DNA from: Plazaster borealis
Lineage: Eukaryota > Echinodermata > Asteroidea > Forcipulatida > Labidiasteridae
DNA: 64,000 bases
Reading direction: 5' to 3'
NCBI GenBank assembly: GCA_021014325.1
Contig: CM037459.1
Location: forward strand, 13,053,501-13,117,500
In this document: piece after piece, positions 52,501-55,019 of the stretch
Position numbering within the stretch: the stretch's first letter is position 1
Layout of the letters: every line of letters begins with the position of its first letter
Position numbers and translations under genes: made by a program
Notes under the pieces: model-generated
Told to the model about the DNA's origin: nothing
Seen by the model: the letters and a program-made list of their open reading frames with translations, nothing else
Databases searched by the model: none

Positions 52501-53058
52501 TCCCCACATAACGAATCCATTAAAATGGTTGTTGGTGAAAATAGCATTATTAGGGGCAGAAATTAGGGGATTAGATCGTCAAAAAACGTATATTTGCAAA
52601 CTTCACTTCCGAGTTGTTGTTTTGGGGGTTTTTTTTTTACGCTTCGAAAATTATGTGCATTAAATACATGTGGGCGACTGAAAAAACTTGCAGGCGACCC
52701 AAAATGTTGGTTGAATCGCCTGGCCGGCGAGTGAAGAAAAAAGTTAAGGGAAACCCCTGCATTGTAAAAACAATTTAATTGTGACACTGTGTAGCTTATT
52801 TCTCATTTTGATTCTGGTCTTGTAACAAAATTCGGTCCAGTAATAAACATTTTGAGCTATAAGCCCTGTGGTCTGGTGGACTTTGACTCAAACTCGAGCC
52901 CTGCCCTGGATAATGTATAATTGCATCAGGGGAAAAATAATATATCATTGTATAATTGCATCAGGGGGGAAAATCTATCATGGTTTGTTACACTTATTTC
53001 AAGTTAAAATGACTCACCCTGGCGTGCTTAAAGTTTTCTCCATCTTGGCTTTGCTCAT
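13358..53058 (-). CDS. AGTPBP1: Cytosolic carboxypeptidase 1 (CCP1/Nna1), complete 22-exon gene
   Basis: Zinc metallocarboxypeptidase of family M14D. Known members trim polyglutamate side chains and C-terminal glutamates from tubulin and other proteins in the cytosol. The spliced protein is 1223 aa. Residues 1-285 are an armadillo-like region. They are followed by an acidic linker (285-311), a Ser-rich disordered stretch (347-620), the family N-domain (about 675-830) with [11 protein letters not shown] and [18 protein letters not shown], and the peptidase domain (about 836-1130). Zinc ligands are H895 and E898 (RVHPGES) and H992 (DFHGHS). MLNPDG is at 933-938 and the catalytic Glu is E1077 in [12 protein letters not shown] constant offset of 25 from the human positions I recall (920, 923, 1017, 1102) supports the alignment. 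The C-terminus is acidic. All introns are GT-AG, phases agree throughout, and no break is seen. Start chosen: first ATG in [10 protein letters not shown], matching the MSK start of vertebrate CCP1. Confidence 0.96.
13796..13910. repeat. 42-bp minisatellite, about 2.7 copies
   Basis: The phrase ttggagtatgatgggttgtg recurs at 13799, 13841 and (diverged) 13883, a period of 42 bp, within AGTPBP1 intron 21. Confidence 0.8.
14251..14728. mobile_element. Element with GTCAGTGCAACAAGGT ends, inserted in a satellite unit
   Basis: A perfect 16-bp inverted pair: GTCAGTGCAACAAGGT at 14251 and ACCTTGTTGCACTGAC ending at 14728. An extra internal copy of the end starts at 14521. The flanks are two halves of the roughly 120-bp satellite (ggctggcacaatt on the left, tctaccattcaaaactacag on the right), so this 478-bp element split a satellite unit. 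Related ends occur at 40873-41013. No transposase. Confidence 0.7.
14818..15008 (-). CDS. AGTPBP1: AGTPBP1 exon 21
   Basis: Acceptor CCAG|GGTCTTCAG, donor GGCAG|GTGAGA. Encodes residues 1090-1153 ([20 protein letters not shown], then a Ser/Arg-rich stretch), matching the end of the peptidase domain (GLQIGTRELEEMGAQFC in human). Confidence 0.94.
15609..15803. mobile_element. Palindromic MITE, GGGCCCAATTTCATAGAGC family
   Basis: Begins gggcccaatttcatagagctg and ends cagctctatgaaattgggg. The arms pair over about 20 bp and then imperfectly (gcttaagca / gcttaatgc). The interior has cttaccagaataaggttaccagcc and tgtgactggtatcctgctc. It lies in AGTPBP1 intron 20, directly followed by a second copy. 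Confidence 0.8.
15804..16003. mobile_element. Palindromic MITE, GGGCCCAATTTCATAGAGC family (second, tandem)
   Basis: Same layout as the copy at 15609, starting ggggccaatttcatagagctgc and ending gtggctctaggaaattgggccc. The two copies lie head to tail with no spacer. Confidence 0.8.
16086..16262 (-). CDS. AGTPBP1: AGTPBP1 exon 20, catalytic Glu
   Basis: Acceptor CCACAG|ACCCTT, donor TACAAG|GTTGGT. Encodes residues 1031-1089: [20 protein letters not shown], then [10 protein letters not shown] and [18 protein letters not shown]1077 of the TMES motif is the predicted general base. Confidence 0.96.
16280..16420. repeat. Fragment of palindromic MITE
   Basis: gcttaccagccaaaataccat, tgtgactggtaccccaatcatttc and agcagaattttctgc match the interior of the copy at 15609. 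The ends are missing. Confidence 0.55.
16430..17110. repeat. Satellite of about 120 bp, reverse orientation, 5-6 units
   Basis: Units read gatatcatgtggtgaatgca, cacagtacacagtcaaccctc, ctactgtctgaccattca and ttttgaatgatagat, the complement of the units at 11877-12460. Spacing is about 115-125 bp. Lies within AGTPBP1 intron 19. Confidence 0.85.
17226..17357 (-). CDS. AGTPBP1: AGTPBP1 exon 19, third zinc ligand
   Basis: Acceptor TTGTCAG|GTATTC, donor TACAAG|GTACAC. Encodes residues 987-1030, starting [20 protein letters not shown]992 is the third zinc ligand. The rest ([20 protein letters not shown]) is a variable loop in the family. Confidence 0.96.
17645..17760 (+). repeat. tRNA-like sequence, SINE head or tRNA pseudogene
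   Basis: A 72-nt cloverleaf can be drawn at 17648-17719: acceptor GGCTAGA/TCTAATT with one mismatch, D-stem GCTC/GAGC, anticodon loop ATATTAA (anticodon ATT), and B box GGTTCAAATCC. The anticodon stem has one mismatch, as does the T stem. A degenerate relative lies at 44477-44600, which favours a SINE over a working tRNA gene. Confidence 0.55.
17837..18388. mobile_element. Small MITE with CAGGCATGATATT ends, interrupted (copy A)
   Basis: Left end CAGGCATGATATT (17837-17849) and right end AATATCATGCCTG (18376-18388) are perfect complements. The flanks AATACT and TATACT match at 5 of 6. Without the 394-bp insert at 17969-18362 the host is about 150 bp. A second copy at 41557-41907 shares ccttggaaaaaagtagg, gagtacaagggct, ttttcnggctattt and aaatcagattaaag. 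Confidence 0.75.
17969..18362. mobile_element. 394-bp near-complete palindrome, TTAA-flanked MITE
   Basis: Left AGGAACACGTTGCCTTGG and right CCAAGGCAACGTGTCCCT, flanked by TTAA on both sides (17965-17968; 18363-18366). The two halves pair along almost the whole length around a centre near 18180 (ccattttgtgg...ccacaaaatgg). The left arm carries three full copies plus one partial copy of CGTTTGTAACC, whereas the right arm carries a single copy, a one-sided expansion. Non-coding. Confidence 0.88.
18442..18571 (-). CDS. AGTPBP1: AGTPBP1 exon 18
   Basis: Acceptor TTATAG|TCATCG, donor CCAATG|GTAAAC. Encodes residues 943-986: [20 protein letters not shown], then [17 protein letters not shown], a strongly conserved part of the M14D peptidase core containing the GEDLNR motif. 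Confidence 0.96.
18629..18742. mobile_element. Short foldback element, GCAGGGTCGTGGCC arms
   Basis: GCAGGGTCGTGGCC...TAAAGGACC and GGTCCTTTA...GGCCACGACCCTGC are inverted around a 13-nt loop. The outer parts (aaaacggctgtttaaa / gtttaaaacgaccgttt) also pair. It abuts the TTAA element that starts at 18740. Confidence 0.75.
18740..19092 (-). mobile_element. TTAA-flanked foldback MITE, diverged family A (reverse)
   Basis: TTAA|AGGGTGTTTGTAACATTGG at the left and AAAGTATATACTACCT|TTAA at the right. The body (ttgtgtaaatgttgggatacaccaag, tggtctttgacatttacc) is the reverse complement of the family A left part. Confidence 0.75.
19835..20015 (-). CDS. AGTPBP1: AGTPBP1 exon 17, HxxE zinc motif
   Basis: Acceptor TTTTCAG|GAAGTA, donor GGCAG|GTCAGT. 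Encodes residues 883-943: [20 protein letters not shown], then [12 protein letters not shown] and [18 protein letters not shown]895 and E898 are the first two zinc ligands. NPDG is the substrate-binding motif typical of M14D. Confidence 0.97.
20085..20280 (-). repeat. tRNA-derived SINE, family with CTAGAGCA(G/T)ATGTC
   Basis: The complement contains an A-box-like GGTCTAGTGGTAAGACATA and a B box GGTTCGAATCCCACC. The same unit occurs at 26475, 27511 and 29259. It starts with the conserved stretch actgtatactcagtgctttcacaagtcctg. Confidence 0.65.
20738..20894 (-). CDS. AGTPBP1: AGTPBP1 exon 16
   Basis: Acceptor TCTAG|GTACAT, donor CAGTTCA|GTAAGT. Encodes residues 831-882: [20 protein letters not shown], then [20 protein letters not shown], matching the start of the peptidase domain of CCP1. 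Confidence 0.95.
21368..21540. repeat. Single unit of the 120-bp satellite
   Basis: ctatgccagcatgcattatgatatcatgtggtgaatgcatctacacagtacac, with gagtaggagggttaa at the far side. Same family and orientation as 16430-17110. Confidence 0.7.
21588..21820 (-). CDS. AGTPBP1: AGTPBP1 exon 15
   Basis: Acceptor TTCCAG|GCATGC, donor ATGAAG|GTGAGT. Encodes residues 753-830 including [30 protein letters not shown] and [15 protein letters not shown]. This is the second half of the N-domain that precedes the peptidase fold. Confidence 0.96.
22310..22370. repeat. Short tandem repeat, about 26 bp
   Basis: tctatatctgccgtgcacgccc is repeated as tctatatctgctgtgcacgccc and decays into tctatgtcagctgtggacg, in AGTPBP1 intron 14. 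Confidence 0.7.
23106..23341 (-). CDS. AGTPBP1: AGTPBP1 exon 14
   Basis: Acceptor CCCAAG|GTCATC, donor TTATG|GTGAGT. Encodes residues 674-753 including [40 protein letters not shown] and [16 protein letters not shown], the most recognisable N-domain block. An alternative AG nearer the exon (CCAG|CAGG) would break the frame. Confidence 0.96.
23921..24082 (-). CDS. AGTPBP1: AGTPBP1 exon 13
   Basis: Acceptor TTGACAG|AGCCATG, donor AAAAG|GTATGA. Encodes residues 620-674: [20 protein letters not shown], then [16 protein letters not shown], aligning with the [20 protein letters not shown] block of human CCP1. Confidence 0.94.
24268..24690 (-). repeat. tRNA-Leu-like SINE (reverse)
   Basis: The complement begins GTGTCGTGGCCGAGCGGTTA and carries ACTCAAGCTCTGG where a Leu anticodon arm would sit. 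It continues with the conserved tail phrase tccttaagcaagacacttaacc and ends in TATTATTATTATT-type sequence. Same family as 62272, 63370, 45122 and 45812. Confidence 0.75.
24718..24830. repeat. Fragment of palindromic MITE
   Basis: attttggctggtaacctg, tttctgctaagcaag and cttaacagctatatgaaattttgccc match the GGGCCCAATTTCATAGAGC family; one end is missing. Confidence 0.5.
25359..26179 (-). CDS. AGTPBP1: AGTPBP1 exon 12, large low-complexity exon
   Basis: Acceptor TTATAG|ATCATG, donor ACAAAG|GTGAGA. Encodes residues 347-620. It opens with an acidic stretch ([13 protein letters not shown]) and is Ser/Arg/Pro-rich, predicted disordered. The equivalent region of human CCP1 is also variable. It is much more GC-rich than the surrounding intron. 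The last part ([14 protein letters not shown]) aligns with the block just before the N-domain. Confidence 0.9.
26337..26703. repeat. Flank unit, copy 1 of 3
   Basis: A block of about 370 bp (aaggactaaaatataagacc ... gttgattggttccccgatg) that recurs almost unchanged at 27374-27741 and 29121-29488, each time just before the 36-bp array. It includes a tRNA-derived SINE head (minus strand, B box GGTTCGAATCCCACC near 26480). Confidence 0.9.
26704..27366. repeat. 36-bp minisatellite, block 1
   Basis: Unit CTACAGAGCCAGAACTTGTC plus TGCTTGGAACCCAATG (36 bp), with a 38-bp variant ending CCAATATG. About 18 units. Because 36 is divisible by 3 and the unit lacks stops in several frames, long open frames appear on both strands. 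They are artefacts of the repeat. Confidence 0.95.
27374..27741. repeat. Flank unit, copy 2 of 3
   Basis: Same sequence as 26337-26703, with a single base change in the SINE part (agatgttgtaccac versus agatgtcgtaccac). Confidence 0.9.
27742..29113. repeat. 36-bp minisatellite, block 2 (longest)
   Basis: About 38 units of the 36/38-bp repeat. It contains an internally duplicated run of variants, and an irregular junction near 28428-28455 (gagccccaatgctacagagctaacccgatg) that recurs near 30175 and 30842. Confidence 0.93.
29121..29488. repeat. Flank unit, copy 3 of 3
   Basis: Same sequence as copy 2, including agatgttgtaccac, with an accataacg variant in place of accagaacg. Confidence 0.9.
29489..30518. 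repeat. 36-bp minisatellite, block 3
   Basis: The order of variants in 29489-30220 copies 27742-28473 closely (for example the aatgttgcagag and aatgccacagag units), so block 3 derives from block 2. Confidence 0.93.
30519..30672. repeat. Inverted segment of the 36-bp repeat
   Basis: Units are in the opposite strand here (agcagacaagttctggctctgtagcat). The junction cttgtctgcttggaagcagacaag is a hairpin. Spacing is broken and several units are truncated. Confidence 0.9.
30673..30975. repeat. 36-bp minisatellite, block 4, decaying
   Basis: Back in forward orientation, about eight units, the last ones diverged (acgctatagagccaaaacttatc). It ends about 90 bp before AGTPBP1 exon 11. Confidence 0.92.
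31066..31173 (-). CDS. AGTPBP1: AGTPBP1 exon 11
   Basis: Acceptor TCTTCAG|GTTCCT, donor GAAGAG|GTAAGA. Encodes residues 311-346: [20 protein letters not shown], then [16 protein letters not shown], aligning with the DLKMYEHLFPELVDD block of human CCP1. Confidence 0.92.
31399..31800 (-). mobile_element. TTAA-flanked foldback MITE, family B (reverse)
   Basis: TTAA|AGGGTCTGTATACGTTTGG at the left and ACAAATACAATCTCT|TTAA at the right. The body is the reverse complement of the copies at 3106 and 40126 (agaagcggtactgcagtaacgcttct hairpin, aaaacgctaccacctttt). Confidence 0.85.
32260..32778. repeat. Tandem duplications in intron 10
   Basis: Segments containing ctctgtaaaaatgcaaaataatct, acttaaagtttacat and aacctataaatggttgcctacc recur in 32260-32410, 32405-32555 and 32680-32778. 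The offset between the two best copies is about 221 bp. The third copy is cut by the element starting at 32779. Confidence 0.8.
32779..34126. mobile_element. 1.35-kb non-autonomous transposon with TCCGTCCCTCACG motifs
   Basis: Ends GAGCGTGATCCAA (32779) and TTGGATCACGCTC (ending 34126) are perfect complements, flanked by TACC on both sides. The unoccupied sequence is visible nearby: cctataaatggttgcctacc runs straight into cccctgcccccgccccc at 32555. The word TCCGTCCCTCAC or its complement occurs about ten times in both orientations (about 32951, 33143, 33311-33340, 33525-33562, 33709, 33921, 34090-34110). No transposase frame is seen. Confidence 0.85.
34242..34542. mobile_element. piggyBac-like MITE, CCCTTTAGAGACC ends with TTAA
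   Basis: TTAA|CCCTTTAGAGACC at the left (TTAA 34238-34241) and GGTCTCTACAGGG|TTAA at the right (34543-34546). A CCC-initial inverted repeat with exact TTAA duplication is the signature of piggyBac-type elements. It is 301 bp. The open frame across it (minus strand, 34206-34583) has no recognisable domain. Confidence 0.85.
35426..35799 (-). mobile_element. TTAA-flanked foldback MITE, family A (reverse)
   Basis: TTAA|AGGTATCGTACACGTTTGG at the left and CGTGTTCAGTGCCT|TTAA at the right. Nearly identical to 8693-9065, which suggests a young subfamily. Confidence 0.88.
36280..36634. mobile_element. Palindromic MITE with nested fragment
   Basis: Outer arms ccaatttcatggctctgctta and taagtgtggtcatgaaattggg are inverted. 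An inner piece (gttctcccttaacagttgtccgctggccaaatg...gaggaccagtc) recurs reversed at 63851-63912 and so belongs to another dispersed family. Confidence 0.6.
36640..38250. other. Intron 10, no gene seen
   Basis: Open frames at 36803-37400 and 37782-38048 occur on both strands without conserved domains or splice support. No dispersed repeat was recognised. Confidence 0.45.
38256..38555 (-). mobile_element. TTAA-flanked foldback MITE, family B (truncated)
   Basis: TTAA|AGGGTCTGTTTAGGTTTG at the left, followed by family B body (ggcaataaaaacttacttgg, agaagcgtttctgtcagaaacgtttctc). The right end is lost. Confidence 0.65.
39760..40129 (-). mobile_element. TTAA-flanked foldback MITE, family A (first of a pair)
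   Basis: TTAA|AGTGACGGTACACCTTTAG at the left and AAGTATACCCTGCCT|TTAA at the right. Its right TTAA is also the left TTAA of the next copy. Confidence 0.82.
40126..40528 (+). mobile_element. TTAA-flanked foldback MITE, family B (second of a pair)
   Basis: TTAA|AGGGTCTGTATACGTTTGG at the left and CGTATACAGGCCCT|TTAA at the right. The body matches 3106-3489 in the same orientation. It ends about 120 bp from exon 10. Confidence 0.85.
40646..40722 (-). CDS. AGTPBP1: AGTPBP1 exon 10, acidic linker
   Basis: Acceptor TTTCAAG|GTGATG, donor GAGCAG|GTAGGT. Encodes residues 285-310, [20 protein letters not shown] then KENEQ, matching the acidic DDVVDESDDNDD linker of human CCP1. Confidence 0.9.
40873..41013. 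mobile_element. 141-bp element with CAGTGCAAAAACGTTGT ends
   Basis: Perfect 17-bp inverted pair CAGTGCAAAAACGTTGT / ACAACGTTTTTGCACTG. Internal gagatacaacgtttt echoes the ends. The CAGTGCAA start is shared with the element at 14251. No clear target duplication. Confidence 0.75.
41354..41509 (-). CDS. AGTPBP1: AGTPBP1 exon 9
   Basis: Acceptor TTCCAG|GCAAGG, donor TGACG|GTAATG. Encodes residues 233-285: [20 protein letters not shown], then [20 protein letters not shown]. The [16 protein letters not shown] block aligns with RKCFPKNRLPLPTIKS of human. Confidence 0.96.
41557..41907. mobile_element. Small MITE with CAGGCATGAT ends, interrupted (copy B)
   Basis: Starts CAGGCATGATCATTGG and ends GGATATCCTGCTTG, flanked by an exact TTATGA on both sides (41551-41556, 41908-41913). 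It is homologous to 17837-18388 outside the insert. At the same internal TTAA it carries a different element (41716-41882). Confidence 0.75.
41716..41882. mobile_element. 167-bp foldback MITE inserted in copy B
   Basis: Left AGCCCCGTTCATACTTCCTG and right CAGGAAGTGTCAACCGGGCT, flanked by CTAA on the left (probably a mutated TTAA) and TTAA on the right. The arms include TTCCTGCGAATGCGAAGC / GCTTCACATTCGCAGGAA. Unrelated in sequence to the insert in copy A. Confidence 0.8.
42289..42369 (-). CDS. AGTPBP1: AGTPBP1 exon 8
   Basis: Acceptor ATTTCAG|AGTCTG, donor GTCACT|GTAAGT. Encodes residues 206-233: [20 protein letters not shown], then DYNNSH, aligning with [20 protein letters not shown] of human. 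Confidence 0.95.
42415..43130. repeat. Tandem repeat of about 155-187 bp, five units
   Basis: The phrase aagactcagtctcgagtcagac recurs near 42421, 42587, 42774, 42929 and 43096. Intact units continue with ttgatacgaagaaagacttc, agcgcagtgaagcaaaatgg and tacaaatttataattccc. Lies between AGTPBP1 exons 8 and 7. Confidence 0.88.
43340..43486 (-). CDS. AGTPBP1: AGTPBP1 exon 7
   Basis: Acceptor TTCCAG|AGAGTA, donor TCTCA|GTAAGT. Encodes residues 157-206: [20 protein letters not shown], then [20 protein letters not shown], an armadillo-type repeat block aligning with the human DWHRHDNRHRN segment. Confidence 0.95.
43935..44040 (-). repeat. tRNA-like SINE fragment
   Basis: gggaaactggctgggtac, tgggtgaacaaagaaaaa and gtttagaacctgcgacctcc (complement of a B box GGTTCTAAACCC-like word) match 62205-62265. 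Degenerate. Confidence 0.45.
44178..44465 (+). repeat. tRNA-derived SINE with distinct 3' body
   Basis: The head gtcaccgtggtcaagtggtta, followed by a B box GGTTCGAAATC, looks like a pol III promoter. The tail reads ggcctttatatccccttgtg, ggcgctttgccaactcccc and ends in a (CAAA/CATA)n-like tract. Only one copy is seen in the window. Confidence 0.6.
44474..44625 (+). repeat. tRNA-like SINE, relative of 17645
   Basis: gctagatagctcatttggtatagcacc and gacacaggttcaaatcatgcccc are a decayed version of the cloverleaf at 17648-17719, followed by tttctttgtgcaccaaaattt. Confidence 0.5.
44678..44809 (-). CDS. AGTPBP1: AGTPBP1 exon 6
   Basis: Acceptor CATCAG|CTGTCA, donor ATCAA|GTAAGT. Encodes residues 113-157: [20 protein letters not shown], then [17 protein letters not shown], an armadillo-type block aligning with [20 protein letters not shown] of human. 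Confidence 0.95.
45122..45297 (-). repeat. tRNA-Leu-like SINE (reverse, truncated)
   Basis: The complement has GTGTCGAGGCCGAGTGGTC, agactcaagttct and the conserved gcaagacatttaacc tail phrase. The 3' half of the element is missing. Confidence 0.65.
45812..46132 (+). repeat. tRNA-Leu-like SINE with A-tail
   Basis: Contains ggacccaagctctggtg, gtgtgggttcgaatcccgg, tcatgacacttgtgtcc and gagcaaggcacttaacc. Its distinct 3' part (tggatgatacccatgcctacatcc, gtggccattcagcc) ends in an 8-9 A tract, 36 bp from the donor of exon 5. Confidence 0.7.
46168..46299 (-). CDS. AGTPBP1: AGTPBP1 exon 5
   Basis: Acceptor TTCACAG|ACAGGA, donor AAACT|GTAAGT. Encodes residues 69-113 of the product counted after exon 4 phase: [20 protein letters not shown], then [17 protein letters not shown], aligning with [20 protein letters not shown] of human. 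Residue numbers follow cumulative length: codons 144-187 in the spliced frame. Confidence 0.95.
46342..46618. repeat. Insert of about 230 bp between 25-bp direct repeats
   Basis: An identical 25-mer starting cagctacgagaattatatcc lies at 46342-46366 and 46594-46618. The DNA between is unlike its surroundings, with CpGs and the words ggggagatggcgctctaatg and gtacgtccggtttggg. It has no similarity to the other repeats of the window. Confidence 0.7.
46868..47025. mobile_element. Palindromic MITE, CAATTTCACAAAGAGTTAAG type
   Basis: Left ctcaatttcacaaagagttaag and right cttagagctttgtgaaatcga are inverted. The interior has atgccacaatacaaatcactatgat, as in 56213-56512. Confidence 0.65.
47460..47602. 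mobile_element. Palindromic MITE, GGTCGATTTCACAAA type
   Basis: ggggtcgatttcacaaactc and ctttgtgaaatcggcccc are inverted. The interior is made of repeated short palindromic words (ggactagtcc, gactagtctt, accagttactggt). Confidence 0.75.
47654..47858 (-). CDS. AGTPBP1: AGTPBP1 exon 4
   Basis: Acceptor CTATTAG|AGTTCC, donor CAAAAG|GTACTG. It starts at codon 76: [20 protein letters not shown], then [20 protein letters not shown] and [12 protein letters not shown], aligning with human [20 protein letters not shown] and HSILAKIGPK. Confidence 0.95.
48784..48851 (-). CDS. AGTPBP1: AGTPBP1 exon 3
   Basis: Acceptor AAACGCAG|AACAAG, donor CTGGAG|GTGAGT. Encodes codons 53-75, [20 protein letters not shown] then TLE, aligning with [20 protein letters not shown] of human. 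Confidence 0.95.
49072..49262. mobile_element. Palindromic MITE, diverged
   Basis: gggccaaatttcatttgtg and tctctatgaaaatgggcc are inverted ends. The interior has aggataccagtcataa and the AGCAGAAA/TGCTTA words of the GGGCCCAATTTCATAGAGC family. Confidence 0.6.
49411..49531. mobile_element. Palindromic MITE, short copy
   Basis: gggtccaattttatagagcag and cagctttgtgaaattgggctc are inverted. Interior aattttctgctaagcagaaataagc. Confidence 0.6.
50170..50350 (-). repeat. tRNA-derived SINE, family shared with 59605
   Basis: The complement has an A-box-like GGCTCAGTGGTTTCTCTG and a B box AGTTCAAATCCCACC, then cagaccgaagccttgcatgtgg, attgggttttcagtccctac and cttgggg. The copy at 59605-59825 has the same order. 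Confidence 0.75.
51080..51280. mobile_element. Palindromic MITE, GGGCCCAATTTCATAGAGC family
   Basis: Left gggccaaatttcatagagctgc and right cagctctatgaaattgggccc. The interior is nearly identical to the copy at 15609 (aaaattacgcttaccagaataaggttacc, tttgtgactggtatcctgctc). Confidence 0.85.
51332..51447 (-). CDS. AGTPBP1: AGTPBP1 exon 2
   Basis: Acceptor GTGAACAG|ATCCAG, donor CCAAG|GTAAAA. Encodes codons 14-53: [20 protein letters not shown], then [17 protein letters not shown], aligning with [20 protein letters not shown] and ARYVTSKILHLAQSQ of human. Confidence 0.95.
51791..52759. mobile_element. 969-bp non-autonomous element, CAGGG...CCCTG ends
   Basis: Left CAGGGTTCGACCTTAGCGG; the complement of the right end reads CAGGGGTTTCCCTTAAC. 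An exact CATTG flanks both sides (51786-51790, 52760-52764). Near the ends are subterminal gcgagt/actcgc words (gcgggcgagtcaaaa, ggcgagtgaagaaaa). The interior is CpG-bearing and non-coding. The CAGGG ends suggest hAT-type, although hAT normally leaves 8 bp. Confidence 0.75.
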
Positions 53059-53162
53059 CTTAATTCAATTACGAGACAACCGTCCACGTCCAGGATGTTG
53101 TGGTTACAAACTCAACAACTGACTTTGAAGTTGTTCCCCATTGCCATAAGTCAAAGATTGTT
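53018..53162 (-). CDS. AGTPBP1: AGTPBP1 exon 1 of the coding region
   Basis: Exon 53018-53162 with acceptor CCCTGCAG|AACAAT and donor CCAGG|GTGAGTC. The first 104 nt are 5' UTR. Translation begins at ATG 53058-53056: [14 protein letters not shown]. An in-frame TAA lies just upstream (GAATTAAG, frame checked by eye), and a second ATG is five codons in. The presence of an acceptor at 53162 implies a further upstream untranslated exon. Confidence 0.88.
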
Positions 53163-53330
53163 CTGCAGGGAAAAAAAGGTATTAGAATGACATGGTTTTC
53201 AGGCCTGGAATTTTATCTTTGAGAGGGCAAGGCCATTTTCAGTTTGCATATAATTATATGCAAAGGGAAGTTCAATTTGAAAATCTTAAGTCCATGGAAA
53301 ACTTTTGAAGGGGCCAAGACCAGGGCAATG

Positions 53331-53600
53331 GAACCCATGGCCTCTGTTACATCCATGTAATTCCAGGCCTGGGTTTTTATTAACTGTACTTTAATTAGTT
53401 TTCTCAATTTCTAGGAAACCAACAGAAATTTTTTCCCACACATTCCCTTCATTCAAAAGTTAGTCAACAGAACCCATGGCCTCTGTTACATCCATGTAAT
53501 TCCAGGCCTGGGTTTTTATTAACTGTACTTTAATTAGTTCTCTCAATTTCTAAGAAACCAACAGAAGTTGTCTCTCACACATTCCCTTCATTCAAAAGTT
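53331..53600. repeat. 139-bp tandem duplication
   Basis: aacccatggcctctgttacatccatgtaattccaggcctggg starts at 53332 and again at 53471 and continues identically through cacattcccttcattcaaaagttagt. It lies in the presumed first intron of AGTPBP1. Confidence 0.9.
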
Positions 53601-54109
53601 AGTTGAATTTGGAGCAAACATAATAGTTGCGCTGAGCATACAAACACTCCTCTCAACAGTCGCCCAACTGCAGGGACCATCTGGAGGAAGGTAACGTTCA
53701 TCGCAAATACATGTATGCTATGGTGCAATTTGCCATTTGAAAAAACTTGTACCGTACTGTTTCATCGCCCAAAACTACATTTTATTTCTGGTTTCCTTCC
53801 TCCACGATTGTTTGTATTAATGCATTATGATTTGATTTGAATTTATTCGGATTAAAACACAGCAAGAACATGGCAAAAAAACATACACAGTAACACTAAA
53901 CAGGAAGATAACATTCAACAATGGAAATAAATAAACAAAAGTAGAAAACAAGCAAGAAAAAGAGCACAACATTTTCCAAAGATAGCCCCAAAACAGACAT
54001 ACGTTTATTCTGCTCAGCATCTTTTTGCAACATACATGTGTCAAGCACTAGCACTCAGTTTACATGGTTTAGCATGTTGTTTATTCAAAAATAAGCACTT
54101 TGTGTGATA

Positions 54110-54143
54110 CCATGGAGGTAGAATTCTAATTCTACCTCCATGG
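54110..54143. repeat. Perfect 16-bp hairpin
   Basis: CCATGGAGGTAGAATT and AATTCTACCTCCATGG separated by 2 nt. The word TCTACCTCCATG recurs at about 54290 and 54551, so the hairpin may be the joined ends of a small dispersed element. Confidence 0.75.
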
Positions 54144-54683
54144 TGATACTGTGCTGTGGTCAGTCTACAGTCTGTCACTGAGTGTCAGTTTCAGATTTAA
54201 TCCATCCATAAAAATGACACTGTTTGAATTTGATTTGATTGACCGAGGAGAGAATAAACAACCCGAACAGCAGAGGTGTAGAAATTAAACTTCTACCTCC
54301 ATGAAACAACATACAATTCTTGGATTAAAACATGGTTCGGAAAAAAAGTACACGGTCGCTATAAGCTATTAGTCATGTTAGTGGCAAACGGCAGACTGCA
54401 CAAACCACGGAAGCCATAATATTAATAGTCTATTTGCCTGACTAGGCGTAAAGAACAAGTGCAAATGATCTCAAAAGGGGGGGGAGTCAGGACAACTGCC
54501 AGAGCCCATTCGTTAGAAATGCAATTCAAGTTAACATCGCGCTCCCCATCCTACCTCCATGATGCTACCCAATCATAAATATAGTATAACTCATGCAAAA
54601 TGTAACATCAAAGTAATACGAATGATATGAATCAAACTACATGTATTTCATTAAGAGGATATATTAAATTGATTTTTTTTTAC

Positions 54684-54840
54684 CGGTTCTTCTTCATCAG
54701 ATGAGAGGTGTTTCGTATTGTCAACATCACATCATCAATATGCAATCGAGCGGCGTACTTTCCTGCGGTAGGGATGCTCGATCATTGTGTGTATTGCACA
54801 TGCTTGACCTCAGCGACACAGTGCCCTGGTGACCGCAATG
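54684..54840 (-). promoter_or_regulatory. Possible 5' UTR exon / promoter area of AGTPBP1
   Basis: On the minus strand a donor GAACCG|GTAAAA occurs at 54683, preceded by CpG-containing, non-repetitive DNA (gagcggcgtactttcctgcgg, ggtgaccgcaatg). An untranslated first exon is required because exon 1 has an acceptor at its 5' edge. This is the best candidate between 53.2 and 55 kb, but no TATA box or initiator was identified. The start boundary is a guess. Confidence 0.3.
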
Positions 54841-55019
54841 CTATTAATTTTGTTTCATAGGAGAGTAAAGGCAGCGCTGCGCCTAAGCTTACCTACTACA
54901 TGTAATAAATGCCAAGTGGTAGTTGTTGTCTTTTTAAAAGTTTTTGGAAGTTTACCGGCTTAACTTTTTCAGTCAAATTGCTGCACGATGGATAAACCTA
55001 TTAAATTACAATTATAGAG

